Positions 19,859 to 31,228 of a stretch of 35,241 bases of DNA are shown here, one piece after another (the first letter of the stretch is position 1; each line of letters opens with the position of its first letter). Source of the DNA: Paraphysoderma sedebokerense (Eukaryota > Blastocladiomycota > Physodermatomycetes > Physodermatales > Physodermataceae); assembly GCA_025602915.1 (NCBI GenBank), contig JAHLJZ010000138.1, positions 1 through 35,241 of the forward strand. The letters run 5' to 3'. The notes below the pieces were generated by a model, which did no database searches, had not been told where the DNA came from, and worked only from the letters and a program-made list of their open reading frames with translations. A program made the position numbers and the translations under genes.

Positions 19859-21657
19859 ATGACTGCCCAAAAGTACAAAGTTGGTGAGTGTCTTTCTACT
19901 CTTAGTCCTGACAACAATGTTGTCGAAGGCCCCGCTCTCGTCTAGTCACGGTCCCCCCCGCCTTGCTTGTTTGGGCCCTTTTTTTTTTTTTGTTGGCAGT
20001 ATGTGAACTTTGCAGCAACAGTACTAACCGGGTTTGCATCCTCTATCAATAGCCGACATCACACTTGCCGATTTCGGTCGCAAGGAAATCGAACTTGCCG
20101 AAAATGAAATGCCTGGCTTGATGGCCCTCCGTCAAAAGTACGGCCCCACCAAACCCCTCAAGGGCGCCCGTATCGCTGGTTGTCTGCACATGACCATCCA
20201 AACCGCTGTCCTCATCGAAACCCTCACCGCTCTCGGTGCCGAAGTCACTTGGTCATCTTGCAACATTTTCTCCACCCAAGATCACGCCGCCGCTGCCATC
20301 GCCAAAACTGGCGTCCCAGTTTTCGCATGGAAGGGGGAAACCGACGAAGAATACGAATGGTGCATTGAACAAACTTTGAACGCTTTCGAAGGTGGCAAGC
20401 ACTTGAATATGATTTTGGATGACGGTGGTGACTTGACCAACATGGTTCACGATAAATTCCCTCATCTCATGAAAGGTATGTTTAATTCAGCCTCTAACTG
20501 TCGCGTATCGCATTTTCCCTCTGCTTTTGACTATGTTGGCTAATCGGATACCATTTATCTTTTCTGCATTCCGTACACAGATATTGTCGGTCTTTCCGAA
20601 GAAACCACCACTGGTGTCCACAATCTCTACAAAATGTTCAAGGCCGGTAAACTTAAGGTTCCCGCCATCAACGTCAACGACTCTGTCACAAAGTCCAAAT
20701 TCGATAACCTCTACGGTTGCCGTGAATCCTTGATTGACGGCATCAAGAGAGCCACCGATGTCATGATTGCCGGTAAAGTTGCCATCGTCGCCGGATATGG
20801 TGATGTCGGTAAAGGTTGTGCTTTCGCTTTGAGAGGTATGGGTGCCCGTGTCATCGTCACCGAAGTCGATCCCATCAATGCCCTCCAAGCCTCCATGGAA
20901 GGTTTCCAAGTCACCACCATGGAAGAAGCCTGCCCTCACGCCAACATTTTTGTGACCACCACCGGTTGCCGTGATATCATTGTTCAAAAGCATTTCGAAG
21001 CCATGAAAGATGATGCTATCGTCTGCAAGTAAGTAGAAGTAAAATGATAACAACTTTTTTATTTGACGTGTATCTAACTCTCAACTTTGTCGTTCCTTTC
21101 CGCTTACAGCATTGGTCATTTCGATATTGAAATCGACGTTGCATGGCTCAAGAAGAACGCTGTTCAACATGTGAACATCAAACCCCAGGTCGATCGCTAC
21201 AAGCTTGCCAGCGGCCGTCACATTATCCTTCTCGCCGAAGGTCGTCTCGTCAACTTGGGTTGTGCTACCGGTCACCCTTCATTTGTCATGAGTAACTCTT
21301 TCACCAACCAAGTTTTGGCCCAAATCGCTTTGTGGACTGAACAAGGAAAATGGTCCCTTGGTGTCCATGTCTTGCCAAAGAAGGTTTGTTTCATTGTGTC
21401 TCTGTTGATTCATAATTTGATATGTCAGAGATCTAATTGCTCCCTTATCATAGCTTGACGAAGAAGTTGCTCGTGCCCATCTCGACAAACTCGATGTTAA
21501 ATTGACTAAACTCACTCCCAAACAATCCGAATACCTTGAAATTCCCCCCGAAGGTCCCTTCAAACCCGAACACGTATGTTGAATACCCCATTCTTAATCA
21601 CTATAGTCATCACGTATTAACCCTGTCTTTTTTAACTTTTCACAGTACCGTTACTAG
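19859..21657 (+). CDS. SAH1: S-adenosylhomocysteine hydrolase (adenosylhomocysteinase)
   Basis: The enzyme splits S-adenosyl-L-homocysteine into adenosine and homocysteine with bound NAD, relieving product inhibition of methyltransferases in the cytosol and nucleus. Six exons (19859-19883, 20053-20475, 20581-21028, 21110-21383, 21454-21573, 21646-21657) keep frame and give 433 residues, the usual length. Family hallmarks visible are the N-terminal [19 protein letters not shown], the catalytic-domain segment [15 protein letters not shown], the DDGGDLT motif, the NAD-binding Rossmann loop GYGDVGKG at residues 221-228, the [18 protein letters not shown] segment and the invariant C-terminal KPEHYRY, with lysine and tyrosines that reach into the neighbouring subunit of the tetramer. 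The first exon is only 25 nt and the last encodes only YRY and the stop. The TATA box, CT tract and biased codons point to high expression. Confidence 0.98.
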
Positions 21658-21880
21658 ACTGCCCTTTACCACCCTAATATTAAACACTGTTTTTGGAGAT
21701 TTCTATTGTATACTATATAACGTATTGTATTCAATAATGGAATTGAATTCATTGTAATTATCATCATAAAAACTGATGATGGTGAAATAGAGGATTCCTA
21801 TTTTATGTAGCTTCATCAAACTTCTCCACATATTGACACATCATCTGTGAACTATTTACTTTAAGCCGGTTTTTTACATT
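21658..21880. other. Convergent 3' region
   Basis: A short AT-rich gap between the SAH hydrolase and a convergent gene. Nothing besides 3' UTR sequence is seen. Confidence 0.5.
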
Positions 21881-22478
21881 CTATGCAATTTGAACAATGT
21901 CAATGTAATTGAACTGCCCACACGAAACCGCAAATGTCAAATTTCTATCCGTCACAGCGTGCGTCATGTAAGGCGTAATGAACTCATTTTCATTTAAATA
22001 GACTAAACTGGATCCCATATGTCTCGGAATATCCTCGCCTTGGAAATGCCTTCTCCCGGATAATATAATCCTCTCGCTAGTCAACGCATTGTACTGACAC
22101 ACATCCGTCTCGGTGACTACTCCCTTCACTATGAACAAATCCACATAAGAATTAGCCAACATGTTTGCTTGTTCGAATTGCACTTGCGAGCTAACTTGGT
22201 AGATCCCCTTCTTTGGTGCTCTGAATTTCCAAGTATCGGAACCAGTTTGTACGGCGTTATGCGTATCAATGATTTTTGCGTCAAAGTTGATCACATGCGG
22301 CACCCAGGCCGTTTTTTCAGCGTTGATGGAAACAACGTATCTTGCCACAACGGGATTCACAGCCGACATGATATCGAATGTTGATTTGTTTGGTGAAGTA
22401 CCAGTTTCAATGATCGCACCGTTGGTCGTGGTGATGTTGAGTCGACCGTCTGGGGTTGTCCCCAATTTTTGAGCGGTC
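21881..22478 (-). CDS. C1q/TNF-like jelly-roll domain protein, 5' exon not found
   Basis: The open frame encodes about 199 residues and is missing its start. There is no in-frame ATG near the beginning, and a splice acceptor (CTGAAACCAG before 22478) suggests at least one upstream exon that I could not place. The last 140 residues have the pattern of a C1q/TNF-like jelly roll: a WVPHVINFDAKIIDTHNAV strand pair, WKFRAPKKGIYQVSSQVQF (the typical F-x-A-P-x-x-G-x-Y-x-x-S strand), a strand with YVDLFIVKG, and a hydrophobic end NLTFAVSCGQFNYIDIVQIA. Such domains form trimers in secreted or surface proteins of animals, bacteria and phages and are unusual in fungi. The function here is unknown. Alternatives are another beta-sandwich binding domain, or a pseudogene lacking its 5' end. 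Confidence 0.55.
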
Positions 22479-23787
22479 CTGGTTTCAGTTGAATATTTTG
22501 AGTCAGGTGAATTATGGACTAGGATAAACTAGAATTGTAACGGATACAAACGAAACGCATATTATCAGCATAAACAGTTGAATCAAGAGGTAACAAGACA
22601 TTTTTTATCAATGCGGTTTTGACCATGTTGGAAATGGTATCACGTCTGCAGAGTTGATTTGTGTCTCGGTTAAATTGTATAGAAAATCGGGTTAGAGTGT
22701 TGAACATGTTGGTAGTTTCGTCGAAATGAATGACATGTTTGAGAACACTCAAACGATAGAAAAGACTGACCATTGAATGGATTTTAAAGCACGACACGCC
22801 TAGAATCAAGAGAATCAAAAATTTGTTGCGGGCTAATGATGTTATGACGCCTGAATCATCTTTAATATACAATTTCATTAAATATTGGAAGTATAGCTGG
22901 GTTACTGGCTGCCAAAAGAGATCAGTAGAAAGTGACACTAGATAACAGTGCAGATTTTAAACAAATTCGGCAATATGTCTATGGCGCGTGCGGGGGACGA
23001 TTTGGGTATACCAAAGAAATTGGTATCATGCACACAACTTGCACATATGTTCAAAATTTTAATTACTGTATCCATAGTTCTAGACTCTGCGAAATTAGTT
23101 TTTTTTTTTTTTTGTTTTTTTATTATCTCGAAATTTGTGGGCTTTTCGGCAGCTCCATTTGCAGTGACAGTCGTGCCACACTTAAAATTGGCTCAAGAAC
23201 TGAAATTCTTATTTTTCTTCCGACTTTCAAATTTGTAGGAATCATGTGAGTGTAATTTAAAGATCTGATTTCTATTAGTCTTGAGAACCAATATATTCTC
23301 TGAATGCAATTTATCAAGTAAATGGAGCATTAAAGTCTCCCTATAAAAAGTGACGATATAATGACTGGTTAAAAACTGGTTTCAAAGTTGGAGAAACTGG
23401 AAAAAAATGGAGAAGTAGATATTTTGCCTGTCAAAACAGTATAAACCTAAGAGACATTTCTTTGATCCAGCACTTAATTGCAATCGGGCAAGTTATATAA
23501 ATCAGCCATACATGACTTTTTATTACACTGCTGCTTCACCCAGTTTGCTACATTTTGGTCCACTTGACTTTGGTTAGGGAGTTTGGGGTCTCAGGAGATT
23601 TATCGATATTCTTGAAAGCAATCAATAGATAATAATAAAATCAATGATTAGGACCATTGATCATAAAAAAGTTGTGCAGGATGAAAGTCACGTGGATTAA
23701 GTTTTGGCTTTTCAACATTCTTCGTCCTGGCTTTGACTCTGCCATCTTCAAATCCACCATTCGGTCGATTCGTTCTTTTTGACAAAG
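22479..23787. other. Region upstream of PRPP synthetase, 1.3 kb
   Basis: It probably contains the missing 5' exon(s) of the jelly-roll gene on the minus strand and the PRPP synthetase promoter on the plus strand. A 139-codon minus-strand frame (22519-22938) and an overlapping plus-strand frame (22948-23238, crossing a poly-T run) are open, but neither could be joined or recognised. A GTCACGTG element lies at 23687-23694. Confidence 0.4.
23687..23694 (+). promoter_or_regulatory. GTCACGTG (E-box/Cbf1-type) element, PRPP synthetase promoter
   Basis: GTCACGTG ends 94 bp before the PRPP synthetase ATG. The octamer matches sites of Cbf1/USF-type bHLH factors. The same octamer occurs about 105 bp upstream of the uS17 ATG and in the F-box upstream region. 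Confidence 0.4.
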
Positions 23788-25348
23788 ATGCACAATATCG
23801 TCGTCATCGGAGGATCATCGCATCCTGTTCTCACACAGGCCATTTGTGCCCGTCTGGGTGTGCCGCCGGGTAACGTCAAACACTCGAAATTCTCCAACCA
23901 GGAAACAAATGTCGAGATTATCCAGTCTGTCAGAGATATGGATGTTTACATCATTCAAAGCGGGTGCGGGAAAGTGAACGATAACTTAATGGAGTTATTG
24001 ATTATGATTAGTGCATGCAAAATAGCGAGTGCAAAGAAAGTACGCTTGTCCAACCAACTGTTTTTTTTCTCAACTTGAACTCAATCATACCGAGATACCG
24101 ATGGATTTCTTAATAGAGATTTGATTTATATTTAGTAATTAAACAGTACTCATGATTCCTTCATCTAGGTGACAGCTGTGATTCCTTGCTTTCCGTACGC
24201 CCGTCAACCAGACGCACCCTACAAACGTAACGGTATGCCGATAAACAGGCTCAATCAAGATGCGTGTACGAAACTCGAACGGATCTCATCAACCTCGCCT
24301 GAACGTGGTCGTTCAGTGAATAGCGAGGGTGGTAGAACGTCAAGGGATGTGAGTCCAACGAAGAAAGTGATTGGAAGTTATAGTGGGAAATCGGAAGAAG
24401 GAACTGAAAACGTTGAAATTGGTGTTGGAAATGGCGGTTACAAATTGTGGGTGGCAAAACCAGGGACCCTTATCGCAAATATGTTGAGTGCTGCTGGTAC
24501 GGTTTTCTTCAATTCTGCCCATTCTTTTCGTTTCTAATTCTGACGACGAATCACGCGATGGCTTCTTTGCTCGACTTTTGTGTTAACTTTTTACAGGAGC
24601 TGATCATATCATTACGATGGATCTACATCACCCGCAATTTCAAGGATTTTTCGATGTCCCGGTTGACAACCTGTTAGGGCATCCATTGATGGTTAAATAT
24701 ATAACAGAAAAAATAAAAGATTGGAAAGACGCGGTTATTGTCAGTCCGGATGCCGGTGGCGCGAAACGGTAAATACATCATTCACCCATCACATCAGTTT
24801 TGTTTTGGCCGTTTACTAATGACTCATCTGGCATTTCTTTTAGAGCGACAGCTATAGCGGATGTGTTAGGAATGGAATTTGCTTTGATCCATAAGGAGCG
24901 CCGGCCAAGTCCAACGTCAATGGGATCAAATTCGCATAATACATCTCCATCCAAATCAAATCAGCCGAACGGGACTACGGTTGGTGCTGATCCGACTCTT
25001 ACGCTCGTCGGAGATGTGCGCAACCGCCCTTGTATTCTTGTTGACGATTTAGCAGACACATCCACAACCATCACTCGGGCTGCTCGACTTCTTACTGCGT
25101 CCGGCGCCACTAAAATATATGCCATTATTACCCATGGTATTCTTTCTGCAGATGCAGTTGAGCGTATCATTGATTCTGGAATCGATGAAGTAGTGGTGAG
25201 CAATACAGTGCCGCAAGAAGATCATGTACAGAGAGGAAAAGGCAAAGTGAAAGTTTTTGATGTGGCTCCTATTTTTGCGGAGGCAATCAGAAGGATACAT
25301 AATGGTGAAAGTGTCAGCTTTCTATTTGACGTTGTACCAATTAGTTAA
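23788..25348 (+). CDS. PRS5: Ribose-phosphate pyrophosphokinase, Prs5-type subunit
   Basis: PRPP synthetase transfers pyrophosphate from ATP to ribose 5-phosphate, feeding purine, pyrimidine, histidine, tryptophan and NAD synthesis. Four exons (23788-24039, 24169-24496, 24597-24768, 24844-25348) give 418 residues, against about 320 for the minimal enzyme. Conserved blocks are VVIGGSSHP at the start, [53 protein letters not shown], and the PRPP-binding loop [11 protein letters not shown] at residues 317-327. Two insertions set it apart: about 70 residues at 110-180, after [13 protein letters not shown], and about 35 residues at 271-305. The first replaces the usual DKKDKSRAPIS catalytic loop. 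Insertions at these places mark the fungal Prs5/Prs1-type subunits, which work in hetero-oligomers and link to cell-wall integrity in yeast. An ordinary Prs partner must lie elsewhere in the genome. Confidence 0.93.
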
Positions 25349-25648
25349 ATGGCTTAATGCGGAGTTGATTTGCATTCTAGCGTCGTGTACATGGTCGAAT
25401 GAAATGTGTGAATGATAATGAAACGATTTGGTTCGTTCACGAGAGGAACGATTTCGCAAAATAAATAATTGTGACAAACTCCTCCTTTTATATTGGAATC
25501 CGCGTATGAACGTTTGAGCAATCAAAGTTTGCTTTTGCGTTCAATCAGCACCACTAACATTTCACTTTCGAATTTAAATGTTCATGATTATTAGTATTAG
25601 TGAGGTCACTAGTTGACGTAGGTTCCCCCAGCCTAATCTAAGGGAGCT

Positions 25649-27196
25649 CTATATTATCTTGCCTTCAAACCCAAATAAAACATTCGTAACATTCAAACCA
25701 ATCTTTTCTATCACATAACCCCCCTCTAATACGAATAATGTCTTTTTATTCAACGTTGCTGTCAGTCTGCCAATTTTAGTATAACAATCAGAAGTGAGGA
25801 AGAAACCACCTATCAATCAATATAGATTAGCCATTCAGACCATGTATTGAAACGTAAAGAGGCAGAACTAGGTTTCGGAACAAAAAACGAAGTTAAATAG
25901 TTTATATTGCATACCCAAAACGTCTCCATTGAACGTATCAACTCCTAACGACACCACGACCACGTTCGGATCAAACCGTTTAACAGCTTCTATTGCAACG
26001 CCTAAAGCTTCCAGGTATTCGGCGTCATTGGTTCCGAGCGGTAACGGGATATTTAAATTATGATCTTTTCCGGCCGCTTCTCCAATCTCGGTTGAACGGC
26101 CGCTGTAGTACGGGTACTGATTTTCACCGTGGAGAGATACGTAAAATACCGAAGACGAGTCGTAGAATATCTGCTGTGTTCCGTTCCCATGGTGAAAATC
26201 TGGAGGGGAAGAGAAATGTAGTCAGTTCATCCATCGTTATTTGATGCAATCGGATATGGTTTCTAGTCTCATGGAAACAGTAATCACGAAGTAGGCAACC
26301 AGTCAACAATCAATGCTGCCACCCGATACAGACCTACGTCAATGATAGCTATCCGTGAAAGACTCTCATTAACTGACGATGATTGTAGCTTGTTCAACAG
26401 GTATTTTGTTGCAATCGCAGCGTTATTCAGATAACAGTATCCACCGGCTAAGTCAGGATAACAGTGGTGACTGAATGAGATCATATGACCAACAAAGTTG
26501 AGAATTGAGTATGGAAGATCCTTGAGCATCTTTTCTTCATTTTTGAGTTAACACACATACCCCGGTGGTCTGCATAATGCGAAAACACTTTGCTCATTCT
26601 CCTCGAGCAACAACTTGGCGCCAGTGACAGCAACTTGTGCGCTCCAATAAATAGCTTCCCAGCTATCTTTTGAAATCGATGCAGATAAGTCGTAAGCATA
26701 ATACCCTGGTAATCCAAAAATATCGACCGGTTTCTCATCTAAACTGTGGCAAGCGGTTTCATCGACTTCGTTTTTCGTTCCCTTCTTTGAGCCTTTGATT
26801 GAATACAGAGCCATTTTAGCATGAGGGAATGTTTCCGGAATGACAGCCTCAGGGTTTCCACCAGACTCGACCCATTGGTTGTAAATCGTTTTCAAGTAAA
26901 CGACATAATCTTTTGTGTGAACGGCTAGAATTGGATCTAAACCAAAATCGGATGGAGAAAGAATTGGGCCCAGATTTCGAGACTTGATGGCATCGACAAT
27001 ATTGATTATTCGCTGTGGACATTCATATGCTGATTCAATGACTTTACCGAATAATATCTACATACACGAAATGTAAAACCCGCCTGATCAGAACCAATGA
27101 CTACAGAACCAATTGCTGAAAGAATAAGGGAATATCTATTATCTATACCTCGGAAGTAATGTGCAAAAGAGACTTTTCAGAATAAACAGTCTTCAT
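25649..27196 (-). CDS. Acetylpolyamine amidohydrolase-type deacetylase (HDAC superfamily)
   Basis: The enzyme belongs to the zinc-dependent deacetylase superfamily, closest to acetylpolyamine amidohydrolases, which remove acetyl groups from polyamines or other acyl-lysine-like substrates. Five exons (27149-27196, 26561-27057, 26334-26470, 25915-26199, 25649-25809) give 375 residues. The start MKTVYSEKSLLHITSEILFGK is the family's N-terminus. Catalytic features are intact: RPPGHH (His183, His184), the zinc ligands in DVDFHHGNGTQ (Asp228, His230) and in GVDTFNGD (Asp315), and the transition-state tyrosine in LEGGY (Tyr354). The segments GYYAYDL, GGYCYLNNAAIA and SLHGENQYPYYSGR match this group rather than class I HDACs. 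One donor (GTCTGT) and the GTATAG donor are weak, so those edges carry some risk. The gene converges on PRPP synthetase. Confidence 0.88.
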
Positions 27197-27768
27197 TGCA
27201 AGTTTTGAAATAGTTCGATACTATACACAATGTCGCTGTGGAATATTCATTCCGTGAAAAGATAAAACCAAATCGCGAAAGGTTGCAGTGCAAAGTTTAC
27301 AGACCTACAGACAATAGGTTTTAATTCATACACGATGATATACATTCCATATTAAAACAAATGGCCAAACTTATTATTTTGAGGTTATTGTTTTAGCATT
27401 ATTATTTTGGGGTGAAAACCTAGGGTTCCCTGCAAGCATTCATACACTACATAAGTTGCACTCCTACAGATATGTTGGCCGCGCCGGCAATGATAATGTA
27501 CCCGGAAAAACCCAACACATCAATCCGGAAAACCTACGTATTTTCTTATATCTACAATAACCGCGAACATGGTTTTTCGTTAAAGCTACGAACAGGGTAC
27601 TTCGATAAAGCTGATGGAGAAGTAACGGTTAGTTGGTCGTAACACAGAAATGACGGTGGTAACCGCTTACCTATACATCTACATATTGCCTGAGGGTATA
27701 AGGAATAAATTAGGTATTGCTCGCCGTTGCGATTGACACGGATTCAGTTTAGGATTCGGGGTGATCAA
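27197..27768. other. Intergenic region, 572 bp
   Basis: No gene is supported. It is bounded by the 5' end of the deacetylase and the 3' end of the RNF220-like gene, so it should hold the deacetylase promoter on the minus strand. A GC-richer stretch lies at about 27475-27535. Confidence 0.45.
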
Positions 27769-29459
27769 TTATAAGTAAATTCTTCGTAAATCGCAGGCTC
27801 CAGTTACATTTGTGCAACTAGGACAAAGTTTCTTGCAAGCTAAGCTTTGAAGCCAGCAATCTTCACAATAAACGTGCCAACACAAGATTGATGTGACCGG
27901 ATTTGAGTATGGTGAAAAGCATATTTGGCAATTATGAGATGAAGTTGACGAACGCTCCTAGATTGTGTCCGATATTGTTAGTTCTTCCGACATAAAATAA
28001 TGAAGGGATACCAACGCCACAAACCAGTTCCTTTATTCGCTCTTTTAGGGCCGAAACTGTCCAATCTGGCTTTTCTGATTTGTCCACATTTGTGCCGGGT
28101 GTTTCAATGTCGACGAAAAAATCACTTTTTAGGGGTGAGCTTGCATCGTCGACTACAATTTCGCCCTCGTCATCGATCCCGGCAATCAATTCTCTCAATC
28201 CATTTCCTGTCTGATCAAATTTGAGGATATCCTTTTCGGAAAACTGGTTTTCCCCAAAAGTCGGTTTCAATGTGGTCTCTTCGTCGCCATCAATGTCGAT
28301 ATCAAGTTCAATGTCAGAGTCAGCAGCCAAAGATGGATTGGACGACAAATGACCCGTCGATGAATTGGCACTTGGATTAGATGTAAGGGCAAGCAACGCC
28401 GAGGAATCAAGTTCGTCGTATTGGTGGGAAGTGTACAAATGGGTATTAGGAGAAGAGGTTGAATTGATGATTGATTCAATAGATTCGTTCTGGCGGGGGA
28501 GCCGAATAATCAACTGAAATTCCATACACACAATCAATATTAACACTAATCAAAGGACGGAACAAGATGCCTCCATACCCTTTCTGTGTCGACCAATTGT
28601 CCATCGCTGTTACTTGTCTGATTTACAGTCCCATAAGTAGAATGCGTGGCAACAGACCGTTCTCTGCTTTCTAAACATGCGTCTATATGATTGTTCATTT
28701 CAAAACCGTCGCCGTAGATGGTTTCACCGCACACGAAACAATTCATGGAACTCATACCATGAGTAAAGCTGGAGTTCGATGAACGGGACATGGCTTTAAA
28801 GTCAAGAGTACCCAGATTGGTTTAAATCAAAAGAGATGGACGTCAATATCAGAAATCAGAAGTCGTAACTTTGTCCGTGGGTCCAAAGGTCCGATATAAC
28901 AAAAGTAAACGAATTTCAAGAGTAGAGTGATGAGGTCAAGCACAATACCTTTCTTAGTTCCTCTACTTTTTCTGGCATTCTTAGTCTTTAGTAGTACACT
29001 TCTAACATTGCCAATAACGTCTACTGCCGCTCGCTGTCCAAGTCCTCTTTTTGGTTTGTCAGAGCTCATACTTTTCAAACTGGCAGCCCTTCTCTTCTTC
29101 GTTGGCATGTAACTTTCATCGGTATAAGCCAGCAAAATTGATTTGCTGGGATCATCCAGTCTCAATTCTTCTAATTCTTCGGCGTAATGACGATCGAATT
29201 CGGACGATGACAGTGGGAGCTCGCAAATAGGACACAGGGTCTGGGGCTGCAGCGACTTTGTTCTGGCTTTTGATTTTCCGTTACTCGTCCGCTTACTCGG
29301 CTGCTGGATGGAAATATCTGCAGACGACGAGGGGATGGCCGGCATTTCGGCCGATGTGGAGGAGGAATGTCGTCTGGCTGTGGGCATATTGTCGGAGATA
29401 ATTGAGCAGTTGGATATAGCTGAATTCGAAGGATGGCTGACTGGAGGGATGGACATCAT
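27769..29459 (-). CDS. RNF220-type RING E3 ubiquitin ligase
   Basis: The product is an E3 ubiquitin ligase of the RNF220 family, expected to pass ubiquitin from an E2 to substrates, often in the nucleus. Four exons (28949-29459, 28579-28793, 28025-28513, 27769-27957) give 467 residues. In order: a Ser/Pro-rich leader, the first zinc motif LCPICELPLSS (Cys76, Cys79, His91), a basic linker, the second zinc finger MNCFVCGETIYGDG (Cys189, Cys192, His206, Cys210), an acidic Ser-rich region, a short helix ALKERIKELER, and a C-terminal RING with Cys415, Cys418, Cys431, His433, Cys436, Cys439, Cys450 and Cys453. The RING ends DLRRIYL, as in animal RNF220. This domain order matches human RNF220 closely. 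The start could instead lie up to 33 codons further upstream, and the junction at 28794 (AAAG acceptor without a pyrimidine tract) is the least certain. Confidence 0.88.
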
Positions 29460-30008
29460 ATGTGTATGTGTATTCAATAGGAGTGCATGTCTGTATCTTT
29501 GCTGCTCAAAACGGCGCTCTAATGATGTATTTCGATGGATGCATAAATGCTGTATCATGGCTGCTCAACTGAAGAGGAACTCCGACTCAAATTTGCACGT
29601 GCTGGCGACCGCTCAATTGATCACATACATCTGCTCAGGAATTATCACAAAGTGATATTTACATTAAATAGAGATGGAATTAATGCTTCATGGCACGGTA
29701 GATTATTTTCAATGTCCCTAGATGATGCTTTGTTGAATGGCCAGATTAGTCGGGATCAAGAACAGACAAAAAGTATCAGGTTCTGCCGAGTTATCATAAA
29801 TTGTAAAGGGAGAAATGAATTTCATATTTTTCACAACCATAGGCACTTCACCGTCACATCACACCTACACAATCACATCATATCTACCTATTATACTACA
29901 TATAATATCGACATTAAAAACCCGTTGTTTCGAATATTTTGAAATCAAGTAGGAAGGGTAGGGAAATGCATAGGCGTGAAACAATATGAAACGGATTCTT
30001 TTGGATAT
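29460..30008. other. Intergenic region, 549 bp
   Basis: No gene is supported. A plus-strand frame at 29547-29942 is open for 131 codons but shows no domain and overlaps the upstream region of the RNF220-like gene. A GCACGTGC palindrome lies at 29595-29602. Confidence 0.45.
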
Positions 30009-30797
30009 TTAGAATTTGGTGAATTGTTTGGATCCCTTTTGGCCTTTCTTGGTGACCTTGAGGACGTTGAAACGAACGGTCTTGGAGAGAGGTCTAGATA
30101 ATACGTCACAGATATTTGCAAGTCAGTAAAAAAAGACGCATCATAGACAAACTAAAACTAAAGCAGACTCTACCTGCACTGGCCGATGGTGACAATGTCG
30201 CCAAGATTAACTCCGACGAAAGCAGGGGACAAGTGAGCAGCGACGTTCTTGTGTCTCTTTTCATATCTGTTGTATTTGGGGACATAGTGCAAATATTCTC
30301 TTCTGACGATGATGGTTCTCTTCATTTTGTTGGAGACGACAACGCCAGACAAGATACGGCCACGGATGGAAACGTTTCCAGTGAAGGGGCATTTCTTGTC
30401 AATGTAATGACCTTCAACGGCTTCCTTGGGGGTTTTGAATCCAAGACCGACATCACGATACCAGCGGAGGGCCTTACCCTTCTTTGCTGATTTAGCGTTA
30501 AGGAAGATGTGTTGTTTAAGGAAAGCACGTTCGGTCTGTTGAGGTGTTTTAAGACGAGCAAAAGAACAAGAGAAGGCGACACAAAAATTTTTTCAGTCAG
30601 TACATCTTCCAAAATATTCGAATCAATCACATTCATCAACTCCAAAAATCTGTTTCGGGCGAATATGACATTCATCTCTATCAGATGTGACGTTTCGTAC
30701 TTTCTCAATCAAGTAGTCTACAACGGCTCTACAGCGAAAAAAAAATCCCAGGACAGCAGTTACAGAATAGTGATAAAAAACAAACCTGATGTTCCAT
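30009..30797 (-). CDS. RPS11: 40S ribosomal protein uS17 (RPS11)
   Basis: uS17 is a small-subunit ribosomal protein that binds 18S rRNA. Three exons (30786-30797, 30174-30535, 30009-30093) give 152 residues, near the normal length of about 155-158. The protein reads [100 protein letters not shown] and [13 protein letters not shown], all conserved blocks of the family. The first exon encodes only MEHQ and is followed by a 250-nt intron, typical of fungal ribosomal protein genes, where the first intron can carry regulatory elements. A GTCACGTG element sits 105 bp upstream of the ATG. Confidence 0.96.
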
Positions 30798-30901
30798 TGT
30801 GATGAGATTCCGGCCAAAATATGATTTGCTCTACGAATCAGAAAGGAAAGAAAAAAGTTGAACATTGAGAGTAAAAAAAGTGGGCCGTTTCCTTGGCGAC
30901 G

Positions 30902-30909
30902 GTCACGTG
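30902..30909 (-). promoter_or_regulatory. GTCACGTG (E-box/Cbf1-type) element, uS17 promoter
   Basis: The octamer lies 105 bp upstream of the uS17 ATG. Distance and core match the element in front of PRPP synthetase. A bHLH factor of the Cbf1/USF type is the likely reader; this is inference. Confidence 0.4.
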
Positions 30910-31228
30910 TTGAATTGGGACTTCAAATCTGGAGAAGTCAACAGATTGAGAGTAGTATTAGACATCCGTGCAAATATCTGGTATATAGACCGACAACAGC
31001 TGCAATATATTATCTGCTTCTGTTCTTGTCTAGACTTATAACGTCGATGGGTGTAGATGTAGTTGCTACTGAATGTTTTATTCAAATGTTTCGGGCGATA
31101 AGATGGACATGGAATTTTATCAAATCCATATCTTTGTAAATGCTGCTTGGTATCAGCATATATTCATTTCTCTTTAAATAAAGCCATTTGTCGCAATTGT
31201 ATCAACTATTTCGGGTCAAATTATCATG

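Noticed and set aside
22519-22938. Minus-strand 139-codon frame upstream of the jelly-roll exon
   Set aside because: I looked for a donor that would join it to the acceptor at 22478 and found none with the needed phase; it has no recognisable domain.
22948-23238. Plus-strand frames crossing a poly-T run
   Set aside because: The hydrophobic run is produced by the poly-T tract; no domain or clear splice sites.
29547-29942. 131-codon plus-strand frame
   Set aside because: Overlaps the upstream region of the RNF220-like gene on the other strand and has no domain; His-rich end looks non-coding.
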